Source: Desulfobulbus elongatus DSM 2908 (GTDB lineage Bacteria; Desulfobacterota; Desulfobulbia; Desulfobulbales; Desulfobulbaceae). Taken from it: 64,000 nucleotides of DNA. The DNA lies in the NCBI RefSeq assembly GCF_000621145.1, contig NZ_JHZB01000017.1, forward strand, positions 1-64,000. The letters are read 5' to 3'. Every line of letters begins with the position of its first letter. Position 1 is the stretch's first letter. Below are positions 18,336 through 27,354 of this stretch, in pieces. Below the pieces are notes generated by a model that saw only the letters and a program-made list of their open reading frames with translations, had not been told where the DNA came from and ran no database searches. The position numbers and the translations under genes are program-made.

Positions 18336-18698
18336 ATGGATGAACAGGATTTGTTGCGGTTCAAAGAGCAGCTTGAAGCGATGAAGACGGAAATCGCCAC
18401 CGATGTCGAACAGACCCTGAGCGAGATGACCAATTCTTCCGGCAACATCCCCGACCCCAACGACCGGGCCAGCATGGAGTCGGACCGCAGCTTCGAGTTG
18501 CGGATTCGCGGCCGGGAACGGAAACTGATGGACAAGATCGAGGAGGCCCTGGCGCGGATCGAGGACGGCACCTACGGCGTCTGTGCCGGTTGCGGCTGCG
18601 ATATCGCCATCAAGCGGCTCCAGGCCCGGCCGGTGGCCAAATTCTGCATCGACTGCAAGTCCCGGCAGGAGCAGCGGGAAAAGGAACAGGGACGCTAG
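18336..18698 (+). CDS. dksA: DksA/TraR-family zinc-finger transcription factor
   Basis: 120 aa. An N-terminal coiled-coil hairpin has the acidic tip DPNDRASMESD (40-50), the DksA tip that enters the RNA polymerase secondary channel, and a C-terminal zinc finger has Cys at 83, 86, 104 and 107. Together with ppGpp such proteins adjust transcription at stringent-response promoters. It is slightly shorter than E. coli DksA, so it could be a paralogue rather than the main DksA. It lies between moaC and galT in the same direction. Confidence 0.85.
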   Translation: MDEQDLLRFKEQLEAMKTEIATDVEQTLSEMTNSSGNIPDPNDRASMESDRSFELRIRGRERKLMDKIEEALARIEDGTYGVCAGCGCDIAIKRLQARPVAKFCIDCKSRQEQREKEQGR

Positions 18699-18713
18699 AC
18701 GATAGGCGCGTGC

Positions 18714-19712
18714 ATGCCTGAATTGCGAAAAGATCCGATTCTCGGCCGCTGGATCATCATTGCCCAGGAGCGGGGCAAGCGGCCGACCGATTTCCTGGTC
18801 GAGGAATACAAGGTCAAGGGCGGCTTCTGCCCGCTCTGCCCCGGCAACGAGAAAACCACCCCGGACGAGGTGCTGGTCTATGGCCGGGAATGGGGCTATG
18901 CCAACACGCCCGGCTGGAAGCTGCGCGTCGTCCCCAACAAATATCCGGCCCTGATCATCGAGGGGGAACTCGACAAGCAGGGAGAAGGACTCTACGACCG
19001 GATGAACGGTATCGGCGCCCACGAGGTGATCATCGAAAGCCCGAACCATCAGGACCGGTTCTCCCACTTGCCGCCGCATCAGATGCTGCTCACCTTCCAG
19101 GCCTTCCGCGAGCGCATCCGCGACCTGGCCAAGGACCACCGCTTCAACTACGTGGTGGTGTTCAAGAATTTCGGCAAGGCCGCCGGCGCCTCGCTCGAAC
19201 ACTCCCACTCCCAACTGGTGGCGCTACCCATCCTGCCCCGGATGGTGACCTCCGAACTCGACGGCAGCCTCTCCTATTTCAAATACAAGGACCGCTGCAT
19301 TTTCTGCGACATCATCCGCCAGGAACTCCAGCAGAAGGTCCGCCTGGTCTGCGAGAACGACCAGTTCGTCACCTTGACCCCCTTTGCTCCGCGCTCGCCG
19401 TTCGAGATGTGGGTCATGCCCAAGCGGCACAATTCCTCCTATATCGAACAGGATGACACCTCGCTGATCGCGCTGGCCGAAATATTTTCCGAAACCCTGC
19501 GCCGGCTCGATACCTGCATTCCGCATGTCCCCTATAATTTCGTGCTCCACACCCAGCCCCTGCGCTCCGGTCCGCTGGAACATTACCACTGGCATTTCGA
19601 GATCGTGCCCAAACTGACCTCCATTGCCGGGTTCGAGTGGGGAACCGGCTTCTACATCAATCCCATGCCGCCTGAAGAGACGTGCCGCTATCTTCGCGAG
19701 GTGAAACTGTAG
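18714..19712 (+). CDS. galT: Galactose-1-phosphate uridylyltransferase GalT
   Basis: 332 aa HIT-superfamily enzyme. An N-terminal CPLC motif for metal, GASLEHSHSQ (HxHxQ, catalytic His) in the middle, and EHYHWHFEIVPKL near the C-terminus match GalT of the class common in anaerobes. In these bacteria the enzyme may act on related sugar phosphates, since no other Leloir genes are in the window. The start at 18714 follows the upstream stop by 15 bp. Confidence 0.9.
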   Translation: MPELRKDPILGRWIIIAQERGKRPTDFLVEEYKVKGGFCPLCPGNEKTTPDEVLVYGREWGYANTPGWKLRVVPNKYPALIIEGELDKQGEGLYDRMNGIGAHEVIIESPNHQDRFSHLPPHQMLLTFQAFRERIRDLAKDHRFNYVVVFKNFGKAAGASLEHSHSQLVALPILPRMVTSELDGSLSYFKYKDRCIFCDIIRQELQQKVRLVCENDQFVTLTPFAPRSPFEMWVMPKRHNSSYIEQDDTSLIALAEIFSETLRRLDTCIPHVPYNFVLHTQPLRSGPLEHYHWHFEIVPKLTSIAGFEWGTGFYINPMPPEETCRYLREVKL

Positions 19713-19721
19713 GAGAGAATC

Positions 19722-20078
19722 GTGGAAAAGAAACGCATCCTGCTGGTCGACGACGAGGAAAGCATCCAGTTGCTCTACCGGGAGGAGTTCGAGGAAGAGG
19801 GCTATATCGTGGATTCGGCCCGCAACGGCGCCGAGGCCCTGGAAAAATTCCGGGAAAACCCGCCCGATCTGGTGCTGCTGGACATCAACATGCCGGGCAT
19901 GAACGGCATCGAGGTGTTGCGGCAGATGAAAGAGATGCGGGCGACGCTGCCCATCATCCTCAACTCGGCCTACCAGGAATACAAGCAGGACTTCGGTAGC
20001 TGGGCCTCCGAGGCCTACGTGGTCAAGTCGGCCAACATGGACGAACTCAAGGCCACGGTCCGCAAATATCTCGGCTGA
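19722..20078 (+). CDS. Single-domain response regulator (receiver only)
   Basis: 118 aa CheY-like receiver without an output domain. The acidic pair D10/D11, phosphoacceptor D54 in LLDINMPG, a Ser near 82, and Lys near 103 (VVKSAN) are all intact, so it should be phosphorylatable. There is no kinase next to it. It follows galT by 9 bp and precedes the FolE2-like gene. The partner kinase is unknown; the four-PAS hybrid kinase at 51.5 kb is one candidate but nothing in the sequence links them. Confidence 0.9.
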   Translation: MEKKRILLVDDEESIQLLYREEFEEEGYIVDSARNGAEALEKFRENPPDLVLLDINMPGMNGIEVLRQMKEMRATLPIILNSAYQEYKQDFGSWASEAYVVKSANMDELKATVRKYLG

Positions 20079-20150
20079 TCCGGCCGGCGTCCGGCGGCTG
20101 AGAGCCCTGCGGCGCCGGATGCCGCCGCACCCCCGTCAACTCGCCCACCC

Positions 20151-20966
20151 ATGAAAGACATCCAGAGCCGCCACGATTCCAGACGGATCAACATCCGCAA
20201 GGTGGGCGTCAAGTCACTTTCCTATCCGATCATCGTCCTCGACCGGGCGAGCGCGACCCAGCAGACGCTGGCGCGGGTCAACATGTACGTCGATCTGCCG
20301 CACCGGTTCAAGGGGACCCACATGAGCCGGTTTGTCGAGATCCTCAACCGGTTTCACGGCCAGTTCAATATCAGGACCTGCCACCTCATCCTCGAGGAGA
20401 TGAAGAGGCGCCTGGAGGCCGAGTCCGCCCATCTGGAGCTCGCCTTTCCCTTTTTTCTCGCGGCCGGGGCTGCAGAACAGGAACCCGGCATGGCGCGGTA
20501 CGACTGCCGTCTGCACGGCACGCTCGCCCGCACCTTCGACCTGGTGGTCGAGGTCGACGTGCCGGTGCCCCTGGCCGACCGACCCGGTCCGGAGCACGTG
20601 CCCGCCCCCGCAGGAATGTGGGGCAGTGTCACCGCGTCGGTCCGTATGAAGCGCTTTCTCTGGATCGAGGACCTGATCGCCCTGATCCGCCAGGAGACAT
20701 CGCCGCAGGCGGCCAGGGCGGAAACCGTCGAATTCCTGTGCCGGCGGATCGACGATGTCCTGCGGGCAACCGGCTCATTTCATTGGTACAAAGTTGTTGT
20801 GAAAAATATAGGCAGCGGGTATTCAACGTTTGCTTCTTCCGAGTGGCCCGAGCCCGCGCCGGACCGGACGGCCGGCCGGGAAGGAGTGTGGCGTTCCGGC
20901 GGCGCTTCGGAAGCCGCTGGTCCCTTCATGTCCAACAATCCACCAAGAACGGACTGCAATGAGTGA
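20151..20966 (+). CDS. GTP cyclohydrolase FolE2-like protein without the catalytic Cys motif
   Basis: 271 aa with clear FolE2 (type IB GTP cyclohydrolase) similarity in the first 65 residues: INIRKVGVK at 13-21, VNMYVDLPHRFKGTHMSRF at 43-61, and WIEDLI near 171. Normal FolE2 carries a CPCSKEIS/GAHNQR block before that Trp, with the metal-binding catalytic Cys, and an ESIHNHNA motif near the end. Here the corresponding stretches (about 141-158 and 225-235) lack any Cys or His of this kind. The protein is thus probably not a normal cyclohydrolase. Its last 8 nt overlap glyS, suggesting coupled translation. Confidence 0.8.
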   Translation: MKDIQSRHDSRRINIRKVGVKSLSYPIIVLDRASATQQTLARVNMYVDLPHRFKGTHMSRFVEILNRFHGQFNIRTCHLILEEMKRRLEAESAHLELAFPFFLAAGAAEQEPGMARYDCRLHGTLARTFDLVVEVDVPVPLADRPGPEHVPAPAGMWGSVTASVRMKRFLWIEDLIALIRQETSPQAARAETVEFLCRRIDDVLRATGSFHWYKVVVKNIGSGYSTFASSEWPEPAPDRTAGREGVWRSGGASEAAGPFMSNNPPRTDCNE

Positions 20967-23040
20967 ACTTCTTTTTGAAATCGGCACAGAAGAAATTCCG
21001 GCCGGATACATCCAGCCGGCCCTGGACGCGTTGGCCGCCGCGGCTGCCGGGAAGCTGCACGGTCTGGAACTCGCCTTCGAGTCGATCCGCACCTTCGGCA
21101 CCCCCAGACGCCTGGCCCTGGCCGTCACAGGATTGCAGTCGCGGCAGGCGGACCGGCGCCAGCAGCATATCGGCCCCTCGAAAAAGGCCGGGTTCGACGC
21201 CAACGGCAAGCTGACCAAGGCAGCGGAAGGATTCGCCCGCTCGCGCGGTTTCGAACCCGAACAGCTTCAGGTGGTGACGACGCCCAAGGGCGACTATCTG
21301 ATGGTGGAGGAGGATGTCCAGGGGCAGGAGACAGCGGCGCTGCTGCCGCCGGTACTGGAAGCGCTCATCCGGGAACTGGTGTTCCCCAAATCGATGCACT
21401 GGGCCGATTGCAGCCTCACCTTTGCCCGGCCCATACAGTGGCTGCTCGCCCTGTACGACGGCGAGGTGCTGCCCCTGACCATCGAGGGGCTGACCAGCGG
21501 CGCGACCACTCGCGGCCACCGGTTCATGGCCCCGGAGGACGTTGCGGTCAACGGTATCGATTCCTACTTGGCCACCCTGGCCGAACGCTTTGTGATCGTG
21601 GACCCGGCCGAGCGGCGGGCCAAAGTGGTGGCCGAGGTTCGGCGGGCGGTCAGCGAGGCGGCCGGCGCAGAGGGGGCGCAGCCGGTGCTGCACGAAGGAC
21701 TGCTCGACACCGTCACCAATCTGGTGGAACTGCCCTGCGCCATCTGTGGCCGCTTTGATCGCAAGTTCCTGCACCTGCCCCAGGAAGCCCTGGTGACCTC
21801 GATGCGAGAGCATCAGAAATATTTTCCCGTGGTTGGGGCGGACGGCCGCCTGCTGCCGCTGTTCGTGGCGGTGAACAACACCCGGATCGCGGACCGGGCG
21901 CTGGCCGCCAGCGGCCACGAGCGGGTGCTGCGCGCCCGGCTCGAGGACGGCCTGTTTTTCTTCAACGAAGACCGCAAACGGCCCTTGGCCGACCGCTGTC
22001 CGGAACTGAGCGGCATCGTCTTCCAGAACAAATTGGGGACCATGGCGGCCAAAAGCGGGCGCATCGCCGCGCTTGCCGGCCTGCTGGCCGAGCGGATCGC
22101 CCCGGAGTTGCGCGCCGCCGCCGTCCGCGCCGCCACCCTGGCCAAGGCCGATCTGCTCACCACCATGGTCGGCGAATTTCCCTCGCTCCAGGGAATCATG
22201 GGCCGGGTGTACGGGCTCCATGACGGCGAGAAGCCGGCGGTCGCCCAGGCCATCGAAGAGCACTACCTGCCGATCCGGGCCGGCGGCGAGGTGCCGCAAT
22301 CCCTGCTCGGCGCCTTGGTCGGCATCGCCGACCGCATGGATACCCTGGTCGGCTGTTTCGCCATCGGCGAGAAACCCACGGGCAACAAGGATGCCTTTGG
22401 CCTCAGACGGCAGGCCATCGGGCTGATCAGCATCCTCCGTGGCCTGCACATTTCCCTGTCCCTGGAAACCGTCGCCGCGGCCGCCCTGGCCGGTTATGCC
22501 GGCGTGGTCGAGCAGAACCCCGGCGTGGCCGGCGAGGTGGTGCATTTTATCCGGCTTCGTTTTGAAAACGAGCAGATAGCCGCCGGTTTGCCCCAGGCGT
22601 TGGTGGAGGCGGCCACCTCCGTCGGTTTCGACGATCCGGTCGATTGCCTGATGAGGATCGAAGCCCTCAACCAGATCCGCAGCCAGGAGAGCTTCCCGGT
22701 CCTGGCCGGCTCCTTCAAGCGCATCCGCAACATCATCAAGGACAACCGCGAGACCGCCATCGACGAGGCCCTGCTGACCGAGTCGGCCGAAAAGGAATTG
22801 TTCGCCGCCTTGACCGCAGTGCGGGCCAGGGCCCTGCCATTGCTCGAGCAGCGGAGCTACGAGCCGGCCCTGCTGGCGATGCTGGAGATCAAAAACCCGG
22901 TGGACCGCTTCTTCGACACGGTCATGGTCATGGCCGAGGATGCGGCCATCCGCCGGAACCGTCTGAACCTGCTGACAGCCCTGGGCGAACTGATTCTCCG
23001 GGTGGGGGACATCTCCCGGATGCACGTGGAGAAGGAATAA
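20959..23040 (+). CDS. glyS: Glycyl-tRNA synthetase beta subunit GlyS
   Basis: 693 aa. The N-terminus MSELLFEIGTEEIPAGYI is the family hallmark, and the HD-like and C-terminal anticodon-binding regions (LL-ILRVGDISRMHVEKE end) are typical, giving normal length. It forms the alpha2beta2 bacterial GlyRS with GlyQ, which usually sits directly upstream but is not in this window; the FolE2-like gene occupies that place. No T-box or other leader was seen. A strong terminator follows. Confidence 0.97.
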   Translation: MSELLFEIGTEEIPAGYIQPALDALAAAAAGKLHGLELAFESIRTFGTPRRLALAVTGLQSRQADRRQQHIGPSKKAGFDANGKLTKAAEGFARSRGFEPEQLQVVTTPKGDYLMVEEDVQGQETAALLPPVLEALIRELVFPKSMHWADCSLTFARPIQWLLALYDGEVLPLTIEGLTSGATTRGHRFMAPEDVAVNGIDSYLATLAERFVIVDPAERRAKVVAEVRRAVSEAAGAEGAQPVLHEGLLDTVTNLVELPCAICGRFDRKFLHLPQEALVTSMREHQKYFPVVGADGRLLPLFVAVNNTRIADRALAASGHERVLRARLEDGLFFFNEDRKRPLADRCPELSGIVFQNKLGTMAAKSGRIAALAGLLAERIAPELRAAAVRAATLAKADLLTTMVGEFPSLQGIMGRVYGLHDGEKPAVAQAIEEHYLPIRAGGEVPQSLLGALVGIADRMDTLVGCFAIGEKPTGNKDAFGLRRQAIGLISILRGLHISLSLETVAAAALAGYAGVVEQNPGVAGEVVHFIRLRFENEQIAAGLPQALVEAATSVGFDDPVDCLMRIEALNQIRSQESFPVLAGSFKRIRNIIKDNRETAIDEALLTESAEKELFAALTAVRARALPLLEQRSYEPALLAMLEIKNPVDRFFDTVMVMAEDAAIRRNRLNLLTALGELILRVGDISRMHVEKE

Positions 23041-23093
23041 CTGCGGCCCTGGCCGGCGCGGCACAAATGTGCGCCCCTTGCGGGGTGACAATA

Positions 23094-23125
23094 AAAAAGG
23101 CTGCTCTCAAAAGAGCAGCCTTTTT
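23094..23125. terminator. Bidirectional terminator between glyS and the cytochrome gene
   Basis: A perfect 14-bp inverted repeat (23094-23107 and 23112-23125) with a CAAA loop, A-rich on the left and T-rich on the right, between two convergent genes. Confidence 0.92.
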
Positions 23126-23153
23126 GTTTATATGGGGGCGTCTGTCTTGTCAG

Positions 23154-23549
23154 CTATTTCTTATGACAGATGACGCACTTGACGAGATCGGGATTGTTCT
23201 TGCGGTGGCATCCCTGGCAGAGGGTATGGGCGGCGTTCTTGAAGGAGGCCAGTTTGTCGGGCATGCCCGCCTTGCTGTTGTGGCAGGATTCGCACTTTTC
23301 GATTTTCTGCCCCTCGACGTAGGAAAGCCGTTTCCCCTCCTCGGTCTTGCCGTGGTGGCAGGTTTTGCATTCCAGGCGGGCTTGGTGGGCACCGTGGGGG
23401 AAATAGGCCGGTTTTGCCGGGTTCGCTGGATCGATGGTCGACTGCAGGGTGAGTTCCGGCGACCCCTTGTCGGCACTGGTGGCCTCGCCCAGGGAACAGG
23501 GGATACAACAGAATGCCACGAAAACGCCGCAAATCAGCGTTTTTTTCAT
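23154..23549 (-). CDS. Periplasmic tetraheme cytochrome (class III, c3/c7 type)
   Basis: 131 aa with a Sec signal peptide (about 1-22) and four heme motifs: CKTCH, CESCH, CQGCH and CVICH. Size and motif layout fit the class III cytochrome family that shuttles electrons in the periplasm of sulfate reducers and their relatives. The ATG at 23549 lies behind GAGGAGG and is preferred to one two codons upstream. It has its own promoter (23612-23641). It is a close paralogue of the gene at 54683-55075, sharing an identical block KIEKCESCHNSKAGMPDK. Confidence 0.93.
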   Translation of the reverse strand: MKKTLICGVFVAFCCIPCSLGEATSADKGSPELTLQSTIDPANPAKPAYFPHGAHQARLECKTCHHGKTEEGKRLSYVEGQKIEKCESCHNSKAGMPDKLASFKNAAHTLCQGCHRKNNPDLVKCVICHKK

Positions 23550-23611
23550 GACCAACCTCCTCGTTGCGACTCGTTTGCTTCAGAAATGAACACAATGCCT
23601 GCACTGGGCAC

Positions 23612-23641
23612 GTTATAGCGTGACGGCCGAAGGATTGTCAA
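23612..23641 (-). promoter_or_regulatory. Promoter of the tetraheme cytochrome gene
   Basis: On the minus strand TTGACA (23636-23641) and TATAAC (23612-23617) are separated by 18 bp, about 65 bp upstream of the start codon. It lies in the gap after ccsA, so the cytochrome can be transcribed separately from the upstream operon. Confidence 0.7.
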
Positions 23642-23695
23642 GGCGACAAGAACGCATCCGTTGTTTCTTCGCGCCGGTCATCCCCGCGCGACGCC

Positions 23696-24550
23696 TCAGG
23701 CCGAACCGTAACTGTGGAGACCGGACAGGAGGAAATTCACGCCGAAATAGGTAAAGAAAACCGCGATGAAGCCGAGGATCGCCAGCCAGGCGATGCGCCG
23801 GCCGCGCCATCCCCTGGTGAAACGGGCATGCAGGGTCAGGGCGTAGAGAAACCAGGTGATGATCGACCACGTTTCCTTCGGGTCCCAGCTCCAGTAGGTG
23901 CCCCAGGCTTCGTTGGCCCAGACCGCGCCGGTGATGATGCCGGCCGAGAGCCACATGAACCCGAAGACGATGGTTTTGTGGGTCAGGTCGTCGATCACCT
24001 GCACCGACGGCAGGGCATCGGTCATGCCCCGGCCGCTTCGGTTCGGTCTGGTTGCCGCCGATTGCTTGAGGAGGTACATCAGGCCCAGACCGCCGGCCAC
24101 CGCAAAGGCCGCGTAGCCGATGAAACAGGTCACCACGTGGGCGATCAGCCAGTTCGATTGCAGGGCGGGGATGAGGGGGTTGATCTGGGAATCGATCCGG
24201 TCGGAAAACGAGGCGTACGCCATGGCCATGGCCACGCAGGGCATGACGAAGGCGCCCATGATCCGCGTCTTGAACCGGTATTCCAGCGCCAGGTAGAAAC
24301 AGGAGGTGCACCAGGCGAAGAAGACCAGCGATTCGTACATGTTGGTCAGCGGCGCATGGCCGACCCCCAACTGATACGACTCGTGCCAGCGCAGGCCGAT
24401 GGCCGCGGTCTGGGCGCAGGTGCCGCCCAGGGCCAGCAGCGTGCCGACCAGGCCGATCCGTTCGACTTTGAAGAGAAAGAGGCCGAGATAAAAGGCAGCG
24501 GCCAGAAGATAGGCAATCATGGCGATGCCGAAGAGTTGCGAACTGTCCAT
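23696..24550 (-). CDS. ccsA: Cytochrome c maturation protein CcsA (ResC-type)
   Basis: 284 aa, about eight membrane helices. It carries the heme-handling tryptophan motif WANEAWGTYWSWDPKETW and flanking conserved His (near the WHES and FTRGW regions). With ResB/Ccs1 it forms System II, which carries heme across the membrane and attaches it to CxxCH apocytochromes. It lies 45 bp after resB in the same direction. This explains how the cytochromes encoded here are matured. Confidence 0.95.
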   Translation of the reverse strand: MDSSQLFGIAMIAYLLAAAFYLGLFLFKVERIGLVGTLLALGGTCAQTAAIGLRWHESYQLGVGHAPLTNMYESLVFFAWCTSCFYLALEYRFKTRIMGAFVMPCVAMAMAYASFSDRIDSQINPLIPALQSNWLIAHVVTCFIGYAAFAVAGGLGLMYLLKQSAATRPNRSGRGMTDALPSVQVIDDLTHKTIVFGFMWLSAGIITGAVWANEAWGTYWSWDPKETWSIITWFLYALTLHARFTRGWRGRRIAWLAILGFIAVFFTYFGVNFLLSGLHSYGSA

Positions 24551-24595
24551 AGGGTCTATCCGTTGCGCGGCAGGTAGTTGACAGAAGGGAAATAC

Positions 24596-25954
24596 TCAGG
24601 TGTTGCTGTCCAACTTGTTGATAAGTTGAGCGAAATTATTTTCAAACCCTACTTTGTTTTTGTTGGCGTCGCCAGCGAAAAGAAGGTGGCAGCCTGTTTC
24701 GTCCGGTTGCATGTACACATAGATTCGCCGGTGCGACAGGAAAAAGGCGATGTACAGCCCCACCAGCATGAGCAGGCAGCCGCCGTAGACCAGCCAGACC
24801 CCCGGGTCCTTGGTGGCCTGCAGGCCGGTGGCGTACCGCTGGCCGATGGTAAGGAGATAGATGCCGGAAGGCCGCTCGATGGCCGCTTCCTGGTCGGCGT
24901 TCACCCAGAAAACGGAGGGCTCGCCCTGATTGTCGGTGAACCATATTTTCAGGCGCCGCGTCACCTCGCCCTGGCTCTCCCGGTTGATGATGCCGTAGCT
25001 GACACCGCCCTCGGGCCAGTCCATCTGCCGGGCCGCGGAGATGCGCGCGGTGGTGGCGGCGCTCCCGTCCTGTTTCTTCAAGGCAACCCGATACTCCTGA
25101 AACGGATGATAGCTCGACTGGTAGAAGGTGACGCCCTTGTAGGTCAGCGGTCTGTTGACCTCGATGTCGGTGGTCTGCACCGGCGCGCCGCCATCGAACA
25201 CCGTCACTGTCGAGCGGTAGGTCTTCGGCATGCCGTTGCCGTAATACTCGATGGTGAAGTCGTCGCAGCGCAGGGCAAAGCCGAGATCGAGGCGCTCGCC
25301 CCCCTTGTGCGCGAAGATATGGGCGGTGCGCTCGCCTTCCGGCAGCATGACCGAGCCCTTGAAGGCGAACAGCGGGTTCCGGAAGACCTTGTGTGCCACC
25401 GCCGAGGAGCCGAGCAGGGCACCGGCCAGGATGACCAGGATGGAACAGTGGACCACATAGACGCCGAATCGGCTCCACTTGCCTTTTTCCGCGCAACAGA
25501 GCAGGCCGGGGTTCAGCGGCGCCGTGCGGGCATGCCAGCCGTGCCGCCGCAGCAGCGTCGTCACCCGGGCGGCTGCCGCGGGCACGTCTTCGACGAGGTG
25601 GCGCTCGCTGCGCAGGGGAAATTTCTCCAGTTGCTCGGGAGCGATGGCCAGGCTGTCCCGGCGGACCAGGCGGATGACCTGGGGAATGCGGTCCGCGCTG
25701 CACACGATCAGGTTGACGGCGAACAGGGTGAGCAGGCCGAGAAACCACCAGGAATTGTACATGTCCGGGATGTCGAGGAGCTGGAAGAACCGGGCCGTGG
25801 CGGCGCCGTACCGCTCGACGTAGAAGGCGGCGGGATTGTTCTGGGGCACAATGGTGCCGATGATCGAGGTGCTGGCCAGAAGACAGAGCAGGAACAGGGC
25901 GAGCTGGACTGAGGCGAACAAACCGAGAGAAGCGTTCTTCTTTGTCGTGGTCAT
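24596..25954 (-). CDS. resB: Cytochrome c biogenesis protein ResB/Ccs1
   Basis: 452 aa. The N-terminal membrane helices (about 10-35 and 66-85) include the LASTSIIGTIVPQN motif typical of ResB. A third helix near 170 is followed by a large periplasmic domain, and a last helix lies near 400. It is the partner of CcsA in System II heme attachment. It follows larA by 134 bp on the same strand, in a long co-directional run with the lactate dehydrogenase genes. Confidence 0.93.
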   Translation of the reverse strand: MTTTKKNASLGLFASVQLALFLLCLLASTSIIGTIVPQNNPAAFYVERYGAATARFFQLLDIPDMYNSWWFLGLLTLFAVNLIVCSADRIPQVIRLVRRDSLAIAPEQLEKFPLRSERHLVEDVPAAAARVTTLLRRHGWHARTAPLNPGLLCCAEKGKWSRFGVYVVHCSILVILAGALLGSSAVAHKVFRNPLFAFKGSVMLPEGERTAHIFAHKGGERLDLGFALRCDDFTIEYYGNGMPKTYRSTVTVFDGGAPVQTTDIEVNRPLTYKGVTFYQSSYHPFQEYRVALKKQDGSAATTARISAARQMDWPEGGVSYGIINRESQGEVTRRLKIWFTDNQGEPSVFWVNADQEAAIERPSGIYLLTIGQRYATGLQATKDPGVWLVYGGCLLMLVGLYIAFFLSHRRIYVYMQPDETGCHLLFAGDANKNKVGFENNFAQLINKLDSNT

Positions 25955-26088
25955 GGAATGCAGCGAAAAATCCTGTGCGGGAGGGGGTGTGTTGCCTGGG
26001 AAAAAAACCGGTATCAGAATTGAACTCTCTCCTTAGCATGAACGGTGCGCAACTGGCAACCGGCAATCGCGGCGATGCGACGAAAAGG

Positions 26089-27354
26089 TCACTCCGTGGG
26101 AGTGATCGTGCCGGCCTCGCCCCGAATCAGCAGCGAGGCATTGGGGATCACCGCCATGGTGCCGGCGGCCATGGCCCGGCGGTCCGCCTCTTCCAGGCGT
26201 ATGCGGCTCACGCCTATCCGGCGGCAGAGTTCGCTGTCCAGGGCCGTGATCAAGTGGATGTGAATCCGTTCCGTCTTGGTCATCAGGGCCAGGGCCGTGC
26301 CGCCGTTGCCGCTGTAGTGCCGCGCCAGGTGGGCAAAGGCCGCCTTGCGTCCGCCCATCTCGAAAGAGGGGAGAAAGGTGGTCGAGCCGATGCCGTCGGC
26401 ACATTCGGCCAGAAGGATCAGGGTGCCGCCTTCGCGGACAAAGGCGGCGGCGTTGTCGATGGCCTTGTGGGCCTGGATCAGATTGATGTCCTTGGGAAAA
26501 CCGCCGGCCGAGGCCAGGACGAGATCGTACGACCCGGCGTTGTCGATCCGATAGAGGGCGTCGTGCTCCCGGCAGACGGCGAGAAAATCGGTGGCGGTTG
26601 CGCCGAAGCGGTAGGCGGCGACCTTGCCCCGGCTGTCGAGCAACCCGTGGATGGACAGATACGGCGGTAGGAGACAATCGATTTCGGCCAGATCCTCGGC
26701 CAGGGGATTGCCGGTCAGGCGGCCCGGCCGGCAGCCGGCCGTCAACGTGCTCCGGTCGGTGTCGAGGAAGAGGCGGTGGTTGGCATAGATGGCCTCCCGT
26801 TCGCCCAGGCCGGGAAAGAGGAGCTTGCGGCCGCCGCCGAAGCCGGCGAAATAGTGGTGGGAGATGGCGCCCACGGTCAGGATCAGCCCGGCTTCGAGCA
26901 GATCGGCGCGGATGCGGACCGGCGTGCCCCGGCTGGTGCGCCCCAGCTCGGCAAACCGCGTCGGCGCGGCGCACCGGTGGTGGACAAAGGGAAAGTCCGC
27001 GTAGATCGGGCCGTAGGCGGCCAGCGATTCGGCCTCGCTCTGCGGGGCATGGGTGCCGTAGGCGATGCGAAAGCAGATGCGGGAGCGCGCCGCACCGTGC
27101 TCCCGGCAGAGCGCCTCGACCAGCCAGGGCAGGGCCGTGGCATAGCCGCACAGCCGGGTCTTGTCGGCCACGACGATGACGATGGGACCTGTCGGCAGCG
27201 GCTGCGGCAACAGCCGGCGCAACCCTTCGCAAAAGGCGGCCTGGCTCACCTCGGGTTGCGGCTCGCGGATCGTCAGGATATCGGCGTCTGTCGGCACGGC
27301 GCAGTCGAGTTGGCCCCTGCCGTAGCGCAGGGGGACGGTCCAGACGCCGCTCAT
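26089..27354 (-). CDS. larA: Nickel-dependent lactate racemase LarA family
   Basis: 421 aa. Residues matching the LarA active site are present: H102 (YGTHAP), HH at 166-167 with K177 (HHYFAGFGGGRK), and H193 (ANHRLF). In LarA the Lys carries the nickel-pincer nucleotide. It interconverts D- and L-lactate, or another 2-hydroxy acid, since the family is broad. The pincer-making larB/C/E genes are not in the window. The start overlaps the stop of the upstream Fe-S subunit by 4 nt, tying it to the lactate oxidation operon. Confidence 0.88.
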   Translation of the reverse strand: MSGVWTVPLRYGRGQLDCAVPTDADILTIREPQPEVSQAAFCEGLRRLLPQPLPTGPIVIVVADKTRLCGYATALPWLVEALCREHGAARSRICFRIAYGTHAPQSEAESLAAYGPIYADFPFVHHRCAAPTRFAELGRTSRGTPVRIRADLLEAGLILTVGAISHHYFAGFGGGRKLLFPGLGEREAIYANHRLFLDTDRSTLTAGCRPGRLTGNPLAEDLAEIDCLLPPYLSIHGLLDSRGKVAAYRFGATATDFLAVCREHDALYRIDNAGSYDLVLASAGGFPKDINLIQAHKAIDNAAAFVREGGTLILLAECADGIGSTTFLPSFEMGGRKAAFAHLARHYSGNGGTALALMTKTERIHIHLITALDSELCRRIGVSRIRLEEADRRAMAAGTMAVIPNASLLIRGEAGTITPTE

